Of a DNA stretch of 64,000 nt, positions 50,913-61,202 are shown piece by piece. This stretch comes from Cecembia rubra (GTDB lineage: Bacteria; Bacteroidota; Bacteroidia; Cytophagales; Cyclobacteriaceae), in NCBI RefSeq assembly GCF_003014575.1, contig NZ_PYGF01000001.1, positions 62,001-126,000 on the forward strand, given 5' to 3'. Position numbers and translations under genes: made by a program. The notes under the pieces are model-generated. The model was not told the origin of the DNA. It made no database searches and saw only the letters and a program-made list of their open reading frames with translations. Position 1 is the first letter of the stretch; the number at the start of each line of letters is the position of its first letter.

Positions 50913-53900
50913 TTAATGGGGTTTCTTATATTTGGACGGTGCTGTTCCAAACTGTTTTGAAAAGCACTTACTGAAGTATTTCGGGTTGTTGAATCCTACC
51001 ATGTAACCTATTTCAGAAATTTTAAAATCGCTTTCCAATATCAACTGAGCTGCCCTCTTAAGTCTAATAGTCTGAATGAAATCATTTGGACTTTGGCCGA
51101 TAAGCGCTTTAAATTTTTCAAATACCAAGGTCCGGCTCATTCCCAGCTCTTTTACAAGATCGTTTACATGAAAATCAGGATTGTCGATATGCTTTTCAAC
51201 ATTTTCAATTGCTCGGCTAAGGAATTTCTCATCTTCTGAAGTGATTTTAATTTTTGAAGGCTCCAGGTTGGGAATTAATTTAAATTGCTTTTGAAATTTC
51301 AGCCTTCCTTCTAGGATATTTTTAATTTTTAAGATCAGTAGATCAATAGGGAAAGGTTTGGTTATATAATCATCCGCGCCAGACTCATAGCCTTCCAGTT
51401 GGTTGATGTGAGAACCTTTAGCTGTCAGTAATATTACAGGGATATGACTTGTTTCTATATTTCCTTTGATATTTCTGCAGAGTGTTATTCCATCTGTTTT
51501 TGGCATCATCACATCCGAAATTATAAAATCAGGTTTATGCTCAAGTGCTTTGATCATTCCGGCATTTCCATCCCGTGCCGTGATAATTTCGAAATGTTCC
51601 CTTAATGAATTTTTAAGCATTTCCAGCAAATCTGGATTATCCTCGACAATCAGTAGTTTTTTGTCAAAGTGGCTTGAATTTGGATGTTGTTCCTTGACAA
51701 TTTCCAGGGACTCATCTTCATTTTGAATATCAATGTGATCAATAGTGGACGTGTAATATTCTTCCGATTTTAATTGACTTCCTTGTGCCAGTTGGGCCTT
51801 ATCAAAATGATTAAATCCATTTTTTAGATAAACAGTAAATATGGTCTTTTCTTTAGGAATACTAGTGACTTTAATCTGACCATGATGAAGTTCAACAAGG
51901 TTTTTTGAAAGAGCTAGGCCAATTCCTGTTCCTGCCTGAAAGAATTCGCCTTCGGGGTTTGCTTGGAAAAACCTATCGAAAATAAGTTCCAGATTTTCTG
52001 GTTTAATACCCCAACCATTATCATGAATTTCGAAGAATACCCTGTCTGATTCTAAATCATTACCTACCCGAACCTCTATTTTGCCATTATTTGGTGTGAA
52101 TTTAAAGGCGTTGAAGATGAGATTGAAAAATACTTTTTCCATTTGTTCGGGGTCAAACCAAAGTGCATAAGGCAAATCCTTTTCAAAAGAAATTTTAAAA
52201 TCTATATTTTTTTGTTCAGCAAAACTTAAGAATGATTCATAAATTCCCGTTAGAAATGAATTTAAAGGCACATGTTTAATAATAAGTTTCAGATGTCCGG
52301 TTTCCTGTTTCCTAAAGTCCAATAATTGATTGATAAGCCGAAGAAGTCTGTTCGTATTAGTATCAATTGATTCTATTTGCTTGTTTACCAGTCCGGCAAA
52401 TTTTTGTTTTTTAAGTTGGTCTAGTGGAGCTTTGATCAACATTAAAGGTGTACGAAGTTCATGAGAGATATTTGTAAAGAATTTCAGTTTTAACTGATTG
52501 ATTTCCTCCTGTTTTTCTTTTTCCAGTCTTTCAAACCTAAGGTCATTTTTCAGTTTGATTCTCCAGACCATTAGCTCTTTGATGCCAAAAGCTAAAAGTA
52601 AGGATAAAAGCCCATAAAGGGTATATGCCAAATTGGTGCTGTACCAAGGAGGCGAAACAATCAGGGCCAAATGGCTTTCAGGGCCAGCATGTTGGATTTG
52701 TTCTATAAAGGCTTTTACCTTAAAGGTATAATGACCTGGCTTTAGATTGGCATAATTGGCAAATCTTCTTTTAGAATCAGTAATTACCCAGTCATGGTCA
52801 TATCCTTCAAGTTGATAGGCATATTGGATTTTATTTTGAAGGTTAAATTCCAATGAAGCAAATTCGATTTCCAGACTGTTGTGGTCGTAATCCAAATTGA
52901 TCTTGTCTTGATATGCAATCTGCTTTTGTAAGATAACTTTGTCCAATACTATGTCTTGTGGGGATATTTCCTTATTCAGCACCTTTAATTTTGTAAATAC
53001 AGGTGATTTGGGGCTAGTATAGGCAGATATTTTTTCAGGATAAAATGCATTCATTCCGTTGGTTCCTCCAAAATAAAGCCTTCCCTGATTGTCCTTAAAA
53101 GCACTTCCAAGGTTGAATTCATCAGATTGAAGGCCATCTTCTTCTCTGTAGTTTTTGAAAACTTCTGATTTTAGGTTGAATGCTGCCAGACCATTTAAGG
53201 TACTGATCCATAATTGACCATCACCATCTTCCAGAATTCCTTTTATAACATCACTGGGTAATCTGTCTTTTTCTCTGTAAACCACTGTTTGATGAGATAG
53301 AGGATTAATTTTATTCAAGCCACCTCCAAAAGTTCCCGCCCAAATAAAGCCATTCCTATCTTCGAGGATGCATGTAATAATGTCGTGACTGATGTTTTTT
53401 TGTGAATTATTACTCTGGTAATATTCAAACTCACCAGTGTCAAGGTTCATTTTATTGAGGCCACCACCATATGTTCCTATCCAAAGGTTGTTTTTACTAT
53501 CAATTAATAATGATCTGATATCATTGAAACTTGGGGTATTCGCTAAATTAGTTCCAGAAAGGAAATGTGTAAAAACTCCAGTTTTTGGGTTATACTTGTT
53601 AAGACCGCCACCATTGGCTGTACCTATCCATATATTACCATTTGAATCTTCAGTGATAGCCCAGACTTCGTTTTTGCTCAAACTGTTTTTTTGACCATCA
53701 TGAATCAAATAACTGACTTTTCCAGACTTGGGCTCAAATATATTAATACCACCTCCATCTGTTCCGATCCATATTTTGTTGTCTTTGGCCTGGAATATCA
53801 CCTGAACATTATCATGGGATAATCGCCCGTTTTTTGTTGTGAAATACTGGAATTGTTTTTGTCCATTTTGAAGCAAGTTCAGACCACCATTAAAAATTCC

Positions 53901-55139
53901 TACCCAAAGATTATTGTCTTTGTCCATTAAAATGGATTTAACCATTCTTCCAGATAGTCCTTTTTCCGATCGGGGGTCAAAGCGGTAATGTTCAAAATAC
54001 TGTTGGCTTGTATTGGTTTTATTAAGGCCTTCCCCGGAATACATTCCAAGCCAAATTTGATGGGACCGATCTTTGAAAATGGAATATACTGAATTACCCT
54101 TAATACTGTAGGGATCAACAGGATCATCGCTGTACTGTTTCAAAGATTCATTTATCGGATCATAAATAAAAAGTCCATTGCCTAAAGTGCCTATCCAGAT
54201 ATTTCCATATTGGTCCTGCTCAAAATCTGTGATATTAAGTTTGGGACTAAAACCATTTTGATAAAAGTGTCTTAAATTGAATGGTTCATAATAATCTTTT
54301 CCCTTGTCTTTTTTCCAAACGCCATTTTTTTCTGTACCGACCCACAAAACCCCATAACTGTCTTCATAAAATGCCTTTATGGAAGAAATCCCTTTTTGAA
54401 TAAAAAAAGAAATTCTTTCAGGTTTTCCAGTGCCAAGGGGTATAAAGTAAGCACCTCCATCTAATGTGCCGATATAAATATTTCCCTTCCGGTCTTCAGT
54501 TACTGTCCAGATTTTATTATCTGTAAAACTTGAGTTTTTTGTATTGAAAAATTCTGTGTTTAGTTGGTTGAGATAATCTTCAAGATTTGAATATTTCAAA
54601 TCCTCAAAACCATTGACCTGAATTAGACCATCGCCTTGAGTGCCAATCCAAAGTCTGTTACTTCGGTCCAAAAAGATACTTGAAACTTTATTGATCAAAA
54701 GATCATTCTTATTTGGATCATGAAAATTGAACCTTTGGAAATTTTCTGTTGTCGGGTCTAAAACATTTATTCCTCCTCCTTCAGTCCCGATCCACAAAAA
54801 ACCGTTTGGATCCTGCACTATAGCTCTGATCACGTTATTGTTGATACTGTTAGGGTTTTGGGGATTGTGCCTGAAATTTCTAAATCCATATCCGTCAAAT
54901 CTGCTCAGACCATCATCAGTTCCCATCCAAAGAAAACCCATATAATCCTGGGTGATGGCCAATACCGAATTTTGGGGAAGTCCGTCTTTGGAACTGTAAT
55001 GGCTAAATTTAAATACTGATTCTCCTGGCATTTCCTGGGCTTGAATGGTGGAAATAGTCAGGAGTGTAAATAGCAATAGGTAAAGTTCCCTAATGCAAGG
55101 ATGATTTTTGGATATTTTATAAGCGGGCAATTTTTTCAC
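50913..55139 (-). CDS. Hybrid two-component system (HTCS) regulator of the second locus
   Basis: A 1408-residue one-protein sensor-regulator: signal peptide to ~residue 35, a two-propeller periplasmic sensor with many N-x-W/I-x-G-T blades (DNKIWIGTDGGGINIF and similar), Y_Y_Y domain (~760-830), membrane helix (~850), HisKA with H893 (FFTNISHELRTPL), HATPase (~1000-1110), receiver with D1209 (FIISDVMMPKTDG), and AraC HTH (~1310-1405). It is divergent from the susC gene at 55416 and should respond to an oligosaccharide released from its glycan. All phosphorelay residues are present. Confidence 0.95.
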   Translation of the reverse strand: MKKLPAYKISKNHPCIRELYLLLFTLLTISTIQAQEMPGESVFKFSHYSSKDGLPQNSVLAITQDYMGFLWMGTDDGLSRFDGYGFRNFRHNPQNPNSINNNVIRAIVQDPNGFLWIGTEGGGINVLDPTTENFQRFNFHDPNKNDLLINKVSSIFLDRSNRLWIGTQGDGLIQVNGFEDLKYSNLEDYLNQLNTEFFNTKNSSFTDNKIWTVTEDRKGNIYIGTLDGGAYFIPLGTGKPERISFFIQKGISSIKAFYEDSYGVLWVGTEKNGVWKKDKGKDYYEPFNLRHFYQNGFSPKLNITDFEQDQYGNIWIGTLGNGLFIYDPINESLKQYSDDPVDPYSIKGNSVYSIFKDRSHQIWLGMYSGEGLNKTNTSQQYFEHYRFDPRSEKGLSGRMVKSILMDKDNNLWVGIFNGGLNLLQNGQKQFQYFTTKNGRLSHDNVQVIFQAKDNKIWIGTDGGGINIFEPKSGKVSYLIHDGQKNSLSKNEVWAITEDSNGNIWIGTANGGGLNKYNPKTGVFTHFLSGTNLANTPSFNDIRSLLIDSKNNLWIGTYGGGLNKMNLDTGEFEYYQSNNSQKNISHDIITCILEDRNGFIWAGTFGGGLNKINPLSHQTVVYREKDRLPSDVIKGILEDGDGQLWISTLNGLAAFNLKSEVFKNYREEDGLQSDEFNLGSAFKDNQGRLYFGGTNGMNAFYPEKISAYTSPKSPVFTKLKVLNKEISPQDIVLDKVILQKQIAYQDKINLDYDHNSLEIEFASLEFNLQNKIQYAYQLEGYDHDWVITDSKRRFANYANLKPGHYTFKVKAFIEQIQHAGPESHLALIVSPPWYSTNLAYTLYGLLSLLLAFGIKELMVWRIKLKNDLRFERLEKEKQEEINQLKLKFFTNISHELRTPLMLIKAPLDQLKKQKFAGLVNKQIESIDTNTNRLLRLINQLLDFRKQETGHLKLIIKHVPLNSFLTGIYESFLSFAEQKNIDFKISFEKDLPYALWFDPEQMEKVFFNLIFNAFKFTPNNGKIEVRVGNDLESDRVFFEIHDNGWGIKPENLELIFDRFFQANPEGEFFQAGTGIGLALSKNLVELHHGQIKVTSIPKEKTIFTVYLKNGFNHFDKAQLAQGSQLKSEEYYTSTIDHIDIQNEDESLEIVKEQHPNSSHFDKKLLIVEDNPDLLEMLKNSLREHFEIITARDGNAGMIKALEHKPDFIISDVMMPKTDGITLCRNIKGNIETSHIPVILLTAKGSHINQLEGYESGADDYITKPFPIDLLILKIKNILEGRLKFQKQFKLIPNLEPSKIKITSEDEKFLSRAIENVEKHIDNPDFHVNDLVKELGMSRTLVFEKFKALIGQSPNDFIQTIRLKRAAQLILESDFKISEIGYMVGFNNPKYFSKCFSKQFGTAPSKYKKPH

Positions 55140-55210
55140 TGATTTTAATCTTGCGTGTCAAAATTAATTGATATAAGTAAGTGGGTAATGCAAAATCTTT
55201 TTAAATCGAA

Positions 55211-55322
55211 ATTTTGGATGATTTTATCCCAATTTACGGACAATTTTTTACCTCATGGACAGATGTGGTCCTCATTTTGGATTTTTATTATACCGTTGAT
55301 TATCAAACAGTTTTGAGATTTG
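55211..55322 (+). promoter_or_regulatory. Phased repeat region upstream of susC 2
   Basis: ATTTTGGAT occurs at 55211-55219 and 55274-55282, 63 bases (three times 21) apart. Between them are two weaker copies, with GGA cores at 55238 and 55257. A -7-like GAGATTTG follows at 55315-55322. Possible binding sites for the second HTCS; weaker than the sites of the first locus. Confidence 0.4.
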
Positions 55323-55415
55323 TGACAAGAGTATGTCCCAGGTTTAGATGCTCATGTAGCTCTAAGACTGTATGTGCTTTTAAATACAATTATCTATAAA
55401 CCTAACATAAACATT

Positions 55416-58400
55416 ATGAAGAAATTCGACCCAATAGCTTGGTTGATTCTGTCCTTATTGTTGAGCTTCTCCATTATGGTCCAAGCCCAACAGCCGATCC
55501 AGATATCGGGAAAGGTAACAGATGAGAATACAGGGGAATCAATCCCCGGTGTAAATATATTGGTAATGGGGACCAATAAAGGTACTGCGACTGATATAGA
55601 TGGAAACTATAGCCTGACTGCAAATCAGGGGGATAGGTTAAGATTTAGTTTTATAGGCTACTCTGTTCACGAGGTGGTTCTTTCCAACCAAACCTTGCTG
55701 AATGTTGCTTTAAGGTTGGACTCTCAGACCCTCAATGAGGTACTGGTTATTGGTTTTGGTGAACAGTCCAGGGAAACATTGACCTCAGCAGTATCCAAGG
55801 TGGATAAAAGAGTTTTGGAAAATGTTCCTTTTGCCAATGCTGCATCAGCTCTTCAGGGTACTGTGGCAGGGGTGCGGGTACAGACTACCTCTGGTCAGCC
55901 CGGTGCTGCCCCAAGAGTTATTGTTAGGGGGGGAACCTCTATAAATAATCCTGATGGGGCTCAGCCACTCTACATCATCGATGGGGTGATCCGTAATAAT
56001 ATGAATGATTTAAACCCTGATGATATTGAAACATTTCAGGTGCTCAAAGATGCTGCTGCTACAGCCATTTATGGCGCCAGGGGATCAAATGGTGTCGTGA
56101 TTATTACTACAAAGACTGGAAAAGCAGGTAAGACATTAGTTAATTACAGATATACTGCCGGGGTTTCAGAACAATGGAACCAATATGAAATGGCTTCAGC
56201 TAGGGATTATATCTACTTCAACAGAATGGGGATTTTGAGACTTTCTGAGAAAACCTCAGGTCAATTGTTCAGGCTAAATCAGGCAAATGGTTTTGGTGTA
56301 GGTAATAACCTGCTCAATAATACGGCTTTCACTCCTCAGTATTTAAGCCCGGAAAATGAGCATAAGCTAAATGAAGGTTGGCAATCCATGATTGACCCAG
56401 CTGACCCTACTAAAACCATTATCTTTGATGAGGTGGATTGGCAGTCTATCTTGTTTAGACAGGCAGTAACGCATAACCATAATATTCAGATTTCCGGCGG
56501 TTCTGAAAAAGCCAGGTTCGATATGGGACTTGGATACCTTGACAATCAAGGGGTAGCGATCAACACAGATTTCAAGAGATTTACTGTGCGGATGAACGGT
56601 GATATTGAAGTCAACAAGAAATTGTCGGTTTATGGAAGGGTAAATTTCACCAATTCATCTAACACGCAAGTGTTTAATGAGAATGAAATCTTCCAAAGGG
56701 CATTAGGTTTGCCTCCAACCGCCAAATTCAGGTATGAAGATGGAAGCTTGGCACCGGGCCAAAACCGTTCCATGGGAAATCCAGTCTATCATTTGGGGAG
56801 ATCAGATGCTTTGAATGCCACCAATAGACTGACCTTATTGGCAGGGGCAAATTGGGAAATTTTACCGGGCCTTACATTTGAACCAATAGGTTCTTTGTTC
56901 TTGGTACAATCTACAAGTAATTCTTTCCTGAAGTCTTATTTCAATACACCTACCCAATTCATAGACAATAGACCGGCTTCTGCTTCAAATTCATTATTTT
57001 GGCAAAAGCAGTTTGATGGTGTTTTTACCCATAAAAAGTCCATAGGATTTCACAATTTTCAGACAAAAATCGGGGGCTCATATTTTGATAGAGTCAGCTA
57101 TGTAGCCTCAGCTTCAGGCAGAGGGGCTGCTTCTGATCTAATTCCTACATTGAATGCCTCTGCGGAGCCTACGGCTGTTTCTTCCTCCCACACACAGCTG
57201 AGAATTCTAGGATACTTTGGAAGGTTTAATTATGACTTTGATCAAAAGTACCTTTTCTCTGCATCTGCCAGAGTGGATGGAGCTTCCAATCTTGGGAAGA
57301 ATAATTATTGGGGAATTTTCCCTGGTGTATCTGCGGGCTGGAATATCCATAAGGAAGATTTCTGGTCAAATGTACCATCACAGATTTCTTCATTTAAGGC
57401 AAGGGTAAGTTATGGTGTCAATGGAAATGTGGGCAATCTTACCGATTTCCATGCCCAAGGTCTGTACGCTGTCGGTGAAAGGTACAATGATAGGGCAGCC
57501 ATCCTTAACAATAGAATGGCGAATCAGGATTTAAGATGGGAAAGATCCAAAACATTTAATGCAGGATTTGATATGGGCTTGTTCAATAATAAGATCAACC
57601 TGACCGCAGAATTTTATAACAGGTTAACAGATGACCTGCTGACAGATCTTCAACTTCCCCAATCAACAGGTTTTTCGTCAATTCTAACCAATCTTGGAGC
57701 ATTCAGAAATGAAGGCTTTGAAGTAGAAATCGGTGCGACGCTGATGCAGAAAAACAATTTTAACTGGTCAGTAAGTGCCAATGCGGCTTATAATATCAAC
57801 ACTATAGTGAGGCTGCCTGATAATGCTAACGAAAATAACAGGATAGGAGGTGTGTTTGTATTTAATCCAAGGACGGGTAGATATGAATGGCTTGGAGGTC
57901 TTCAGGAAGGAGGCAGATTGGGAGAAATGTTTGCATACCAGCATTTGGGTGTATATCCAACTGATGAAGCTGCGGCTAACGGACCATTGGATTTATTGGT
58001 TCCGGGCAATAATAAGTCAAAGTTTGGAGGGGATGTTATTTGGGCAGATCTGGATAAGAATGATACAATTGATAGCCGGGACAGAATCAGGGTTGGCAAT
58101 ATGTTCCCCAAATGGACAGGTGGGTTTACCAATATTCTGAATTACAAAAGACTTAGCCTTACAGTAAGAACTGATTTTGCTTTGGGGCATACGATTTACC
58201 ATGAAACCAGGGCAAGGTTCAATGGCCAATATCAAGGGGATATCGGAATTTTAAAAGAAACTACCAAATCTTGGCAAAATCAGGGAGATATTACAGATTT
58301 TCCAAGATTTATGTGGGCAGATCAATTGGCACAAAACAACTCTTTCCGAGGAAGTTCTTTCTTCCATGAGAAGGGGGATTACCTGGCCTTAAGGGAGGTT

Positions 58401-58592
58401 ACACTCAGCTATAATTTCCCACAAAGCATTTTAAGACCTCTAAGGTTACCGTCTCTTCGGGCCCATTTCACCGGATCCAACCTTTATTATTTTACCAAAT
58501 ACACTGGTTTAAACCCTGAATTGGGGGGTACGGATTCAGGTAGATATCCAATTCCAAGGAGCTACTTGCTAGGGATCAATGTGTCATTCTAA
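55416..58592 (+). CDS. SusC-like TonB-dependent transporter (second locus)
   Basis: A 1058-residue outer-membrane transporter starting at ATG 55416, which opens a good signal peptide (SFSIMVQAQQ). Carboxypeptidase-like domain ~30-115 (ISGKVTDENTGESIPGVNI), plug ~130-245 (GTVAGVRVQTTSGQPG, ETFQVLKDAAATAIYG), then barrel ending GINVSF. Its SusD partner starts 22 bases downstream. Substrate inferred from neighbours to be a sialylated glycan or its fragments. Confidence 0.95.
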   Translation: MKKFDPIAWLILSLLLSFSIMVQAQQPIQISGKVTDENTGESIPGVNILVMGTNKGTATDIDGNYSLTANQGDRLRFSFIGYSVHEVVLSNQTLLNVALRLDSQTLNEVLVIGFGEQSRETLTSAVSKVDKRVLENVPFANAASALQGTVAGVRVQTTSGQPGAAPRVIVRGGTSINNPDGAQPLYIIDGVIRNNMNDLNPDDIETFQVLKDAAATAIYGARGSNGVVIITTKTGKAGKTLVNYRYTAGVSEQWNQYEMASARDYIYFNRMGILRLSEKTSGQLFRLNQANGFGVGNNLLNNTAFTPQYLSPENEHKLNEGWQSMIDPADPTKTIIFDEVDWQSILFRQAVTHNHNIQISGGSEKARFDMGLGYLDNQGVAINTDFKRFTVRMNGDIEVNKKLSVYGRVNFTNSSNTQVFNENEIFQRALGLPPTAKFRYEDGSLAPGQNRSMGNPVYHLGRSDALNATNRLTLLAGANWEILPGLTFEPIGSLFLVQSTSNSFLKSYFNTPTQFIDNRPASASNSLFWQKQFDGVFTHKKSIGFHNFQTKIGGSYFDRVSYVASASGRGAASDLIPTLNASAEPTAVSSSHTQLRILGYFGRFNYDFDQKYLFSASARVDGASNLGKNNYWGIFPGVSAGWNIHKEDFWSNVPSQISSFKARVSYGVNGNVGNLTDFHAQGLYAVGERYNDRAAILNNRMANQDLRWERSKTFNAGFDMGLFNNKINLTAEFYNRLTDDLLTDLQLPQSTGFSSILTNLGAFRNEGFEVEIGATLMQKNNFNWSVSANAAYNINTIVRLPDNANENNRIGGVFVFNPRTGRYEWLGGLQEGGRLGEMFAYQHLGVYPTDEAAANGPLDLLVPGNNKSKFGGDVIWADLDKNDTIDSRDRIRVGNMFPKWTGGFTNILNYKRLSLTVRTDFALGHTIYHETRARFNGQYQGDIGILKETTKSWQNQGDITDFPRFMWADQLAQNNSFRGSSFFHEKGDYLALREVTLSYNFPQSILRPLRLPSLRAHFTGSNLYYFTKYTGLNPELGGTDSGRYPIPRSYLLGINVSF

Positions 58593-58613
58593 AAAAATTA
58601 AAGCAAGAAAATC

Positions 58614-60110
58614 ATGAAAAATTTAAAATACAGAATTTTCTTCCATTTTGTTTTGGCAATGGGTTTACTGACAGGTAATTCCTGTACAGACATGCTGGAA
58701 GTGGAACCGATCAGCACCATTACTGCAGCAGGTTTCTGGGTCAACGAAGACAATGCCATTGGGGCTTTGAGCGGGATGTATGTAAGGTTCAGAGAACAGG
58801 CCAATACTAACCTTTTCATTTGGGGAGAGGGTAGGAGTGAAACCTTGAATTATGGTCTTCAAGGTTCCGAAGGTTTGGAAAGATATTTTCTAAATGATCT
58901 TGATCCCACATTCTCAGGGCCAGTTTGGTTAAGGATGTATACTGTGGTGCATGATGCAAACCTTATCATCAAATATGTACCCAATATCACTTTCAGTAAT
59001 GCAGCCAATAAAAACCGGATGTTGGCTCAAGCATACACCATGAGGGCCTTTCTTTATTTTACTATGGCCAAGACCTGGGGGGGAGTTCCACTTATTACTG
59101 ACCCTACAGAGGGATATAATGCAGAATTGACCTATAGGCCAAGAGCAACAGTGGAAGAAGTCCTATCGCAGGTCAAAGAAGATCTTGATAGGGCAATACA
59201 ATTGTATCCTAATAATGCACTTGCCACGGGAAAGGCCTTTTGGTCAAAACCTGCCGCCAATGTATTAAAAGCAGAAGTTTACCTCTGGACCGGTAAGGTA
59301 ATGGGCGGTGGACAAACTGATTTTTCTACTGCACTGACAGCACTCAATGAAGCCCAAGAAGGCAGTGGACTTTCTCTACAGAGCAATTTTGATAACATTT
59401 TCCGCTACAATAATAAGGGAAATAGTGAAATCATATTTGCAGTAAGATATTTGGATCTGGAAGCCGGTGCCAATTACAATGCAAACATGTATATCCGTGA
59501 CGATGAAATTCCACCTGCTGCCTCACCCGCTGTCAAAGCAAAACTTGGCCAAGGTGGGGGACTCAATAGGTGGGCTCCATCTCAAACCCTCAGAAGCCAG
59601 TTTGATAGCAAAGACAGCAGGAAGGATGCAACGTTTGTGGAGATTACTATTCCGAATGCCAATGGTATTCAAACCTATTACGGCTCTGTTGTAATGAAGT
59701 ATAGGGGATTCTTAGATCCTTCAGGTAGAAGGTTTATTGATGATATCGTGATTTATAGGTTTGCAGATGTATTGTTATTGAAAGCAGAAGCCAAGAATGC
59801 TTTAGGCCAGGATCCAAGTCCGGAAATAAACCTCATCAGGCAGCGTGCTTATAAAGAACATTTTGAGGAATTCAGATTTGTAAACGGAACAAAAGAGCAA
59901 AATGACGAGGCAATTCTTCAGGAAAGACTCAGAGAATTTGCATTTGAAGGAAAAAGGTGGTGGGATTTAGTAAGGTTCGACAAAGCTTTTGAACTAGTGC
60001 CATCTCTAAGGGGAAGAGCGGGTCAGAGGCATCTGCTTTTATGGCCAATTTCACTTTCAACGATTAGTTTAAATTCTAAAATAGTACAAAATCCCGGCTA
60101 TGGGAATTGA
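58614..60110 (+). CDS. SusD-like surface glycan-binding lipoprotein (second locus)
   Basis: A 498-residue RagB/SusD lipoprotein (GNSC, Cys24) that pairs with the upstream SusC. N-terminal region DMLEVEPISTITAAGFWVNEDNA and the C-terminal family motif LQERLREFAFEGKRWWDLVRF are intact, and the end is KIVQNPGYGN. A hairpin terminator follows at 60128, so the catabolic genes after it are partly uncoupled. Confidence 0.95.
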   Translation: MKNLKYRIFFHFVLAMGLLTGNSCTDMLEVEPISTITAAGFWVNEDNAIGALSGMYVRFREQANTNLFIWGEGRSETLNYGLQGSEGLERYFLNDLDPTFSGPVWLRMYTVVHDANLIIKYVPNITFSNAANKNRMLAQAYTMRAFLYFTMAKTWGGVPLITDPTEGYNAELTYRPRATVEEVLSQVKEDLDRAIQLYPNNALATGKAFWSKPAANVLKAEVYLWTGKVMGGGQTDFSTALTALNEAQEGSGLSLQSNFDNIFRYNNKGNSEIIFAVRYLDLEAGANYNANMYIRDDEIPPAASPAVKAKLGQGGGLNRWAPSQTLRSQFDSKDSRKDATFVEITIPNANGIQTYYGSVVMKYRGFLDPSGRRFIDDIVIYRFADVLLLKAEAKNALGQDPSPEINLIRQRAYKEHFEEFRFVNGTKEQNDEAILQERLREFAFEGKRWWDLVRFDKAFELVPSLRGRAGQRHLLLWPISLSTISLNSKIVQNPGYGN

Positions 60111-60127
60111 TTGGGTAATAGTTGTTT

Positions 60128-60159
60128 AGAAAGGGGCCGGTAAATCCGGCCACTTTTCT
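60128..60159 (+). terminator. Terminator or attenuator after susD 2
   Basis: Stem GGCCGG (60135-60140) with CCGGCC (60146-60151), 5-base loop, flanked by complementary AGAAA and TTTTCT. It works in either direction and could reduce read-through into the lyase gene. Confidence 0.7.
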
Positions 60160-60243
60160 CCATATACTGAATACCTCACAAGTATTGTACTTCTTATGAA
60201 TTAATAGCAATACCATCAATTGCAGTCCTTTATCTACAATAAT

Positions 60244-61170
60244 ATGAAATTTGAAAAAATAGAAGGGTTGATTGCTGCTACATTTACACCATTTGACAAA
60301 GATGGGGCACTTCAGCTTGGTATAATTCCGGAATATTACAGCATTATCAAAAAGCACAAGGTAGTGGGTGCATTTATCTGTGGAACAACAGGAGAAGGAG
60401 CCGCCCTTACTTTTAAAGAAAAATGTAAAGTACTTGAGAGTTGGGCCCCTTATTCAAGCCAGGATTTTAAGGTAATCAGTATGGTCTCCGGAACGAGCCA
60501 AAAAGAAGCCATAGCTTTGGCTAAGCTTTCATCCGAACTTGGTCTTTATGGCATTTCAATGAATGCTCCTTATTATTTTAAACCCTCAAATATCGATGCT
60601 TTATTGGATTTTATAGATCCAATAGGTGAAGCCGCACCAAATTTGGCCTTATATTATTACCATATACCACTTTTGACCAATGCTTACCTTTCTATGTTGG
60701 AGTTATTGGAAAAAGCTGAAGGAAGGATCCCAAATTTTGCTGGAATTAAGTATACCCATAATGACCTTATGGATTTTAACCGCTGTTTGCGATTTGGAGA
60801 AGGGAAGTTTGATATCCTTTGGGGGTGGGATGAAACCTTTTTGGCGGGATTGACCATGGGAGCAAAAGGAGCAGTAGGAAGTACTTACAATTTTGCCGCA
60901 CCTCTTTACCATAAAATTATAGATGCTTATCAGAAGGGGGATTTTACAGCTGCCCTCAGTTACCAGGAAAAATCAATTGATTTTGTGTCTTTATATGGAA
61001 AATATGGGGGCAGTGCTACAGGAAAAGCCATTATGAAACTCTGTGGCCTGGATTGTGGATCTTTTAGACCACCAATCAAAATTTTAAGTGAAAAAGATGA
61101 AGTCAGCCTTTTGAGTGAACTTAATCTGCTCAAATTTTTCGAATACGCTATAAGAAACACTATCCAATAA
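60244..61170 (+). CDS. nanA: N-acetylneuraminate lyase (DHDPS/NanA family)
   Basis: A 308-residue cytoplasmic class I aldolase that splits N-acetylneuraminate into pyruvate and N-acetylmannosamine. Start at ATG 60244 (the longer frame adds eight residues). Motifs: ATFTPFDKDG, the carboxylate-binding GTTGEG, Y137 in YYYHIP and the Schiff-base K169 in GIKYTHND. The YYHIP and GIKYT forms fit NanA better than dihydrodipicolinate synthase. The adjacent Kelch-symporter gene strongly supports sialic acid catabolism. Confidence 0.92.
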   Translation: MKFEKIEGLIAATFTPFDKDGALQLGIIPEYYSIIKKHKVVGAFICGTTGEGAALTFKEKCKVLESWAPYSSQDFKVISMVSGTSQKEAIALAKLSSELGLYGISMNAPYYFKPSNIDALLDFIDPIGEAAPNLALYYYHIPLLTNAYLSMLELLEKAEGRIPNFAGIKYTHNDLMDFNRCLRFGEGKFDILWGWDETFLAGLTMGAKGAVGSTYNFAAPLYHKIIDAYQKGDFTAALSYQEKSIDFVSLYGKYGGSATGKAIMKLCGLDCGSFRPPIKILSEKDEVSLLSELNLLKFFEYAIRNTIQ

Positions 61171-61202
61171 AATAATTTCCTCAATTAGCCAAAATTAAAC
61201 CT

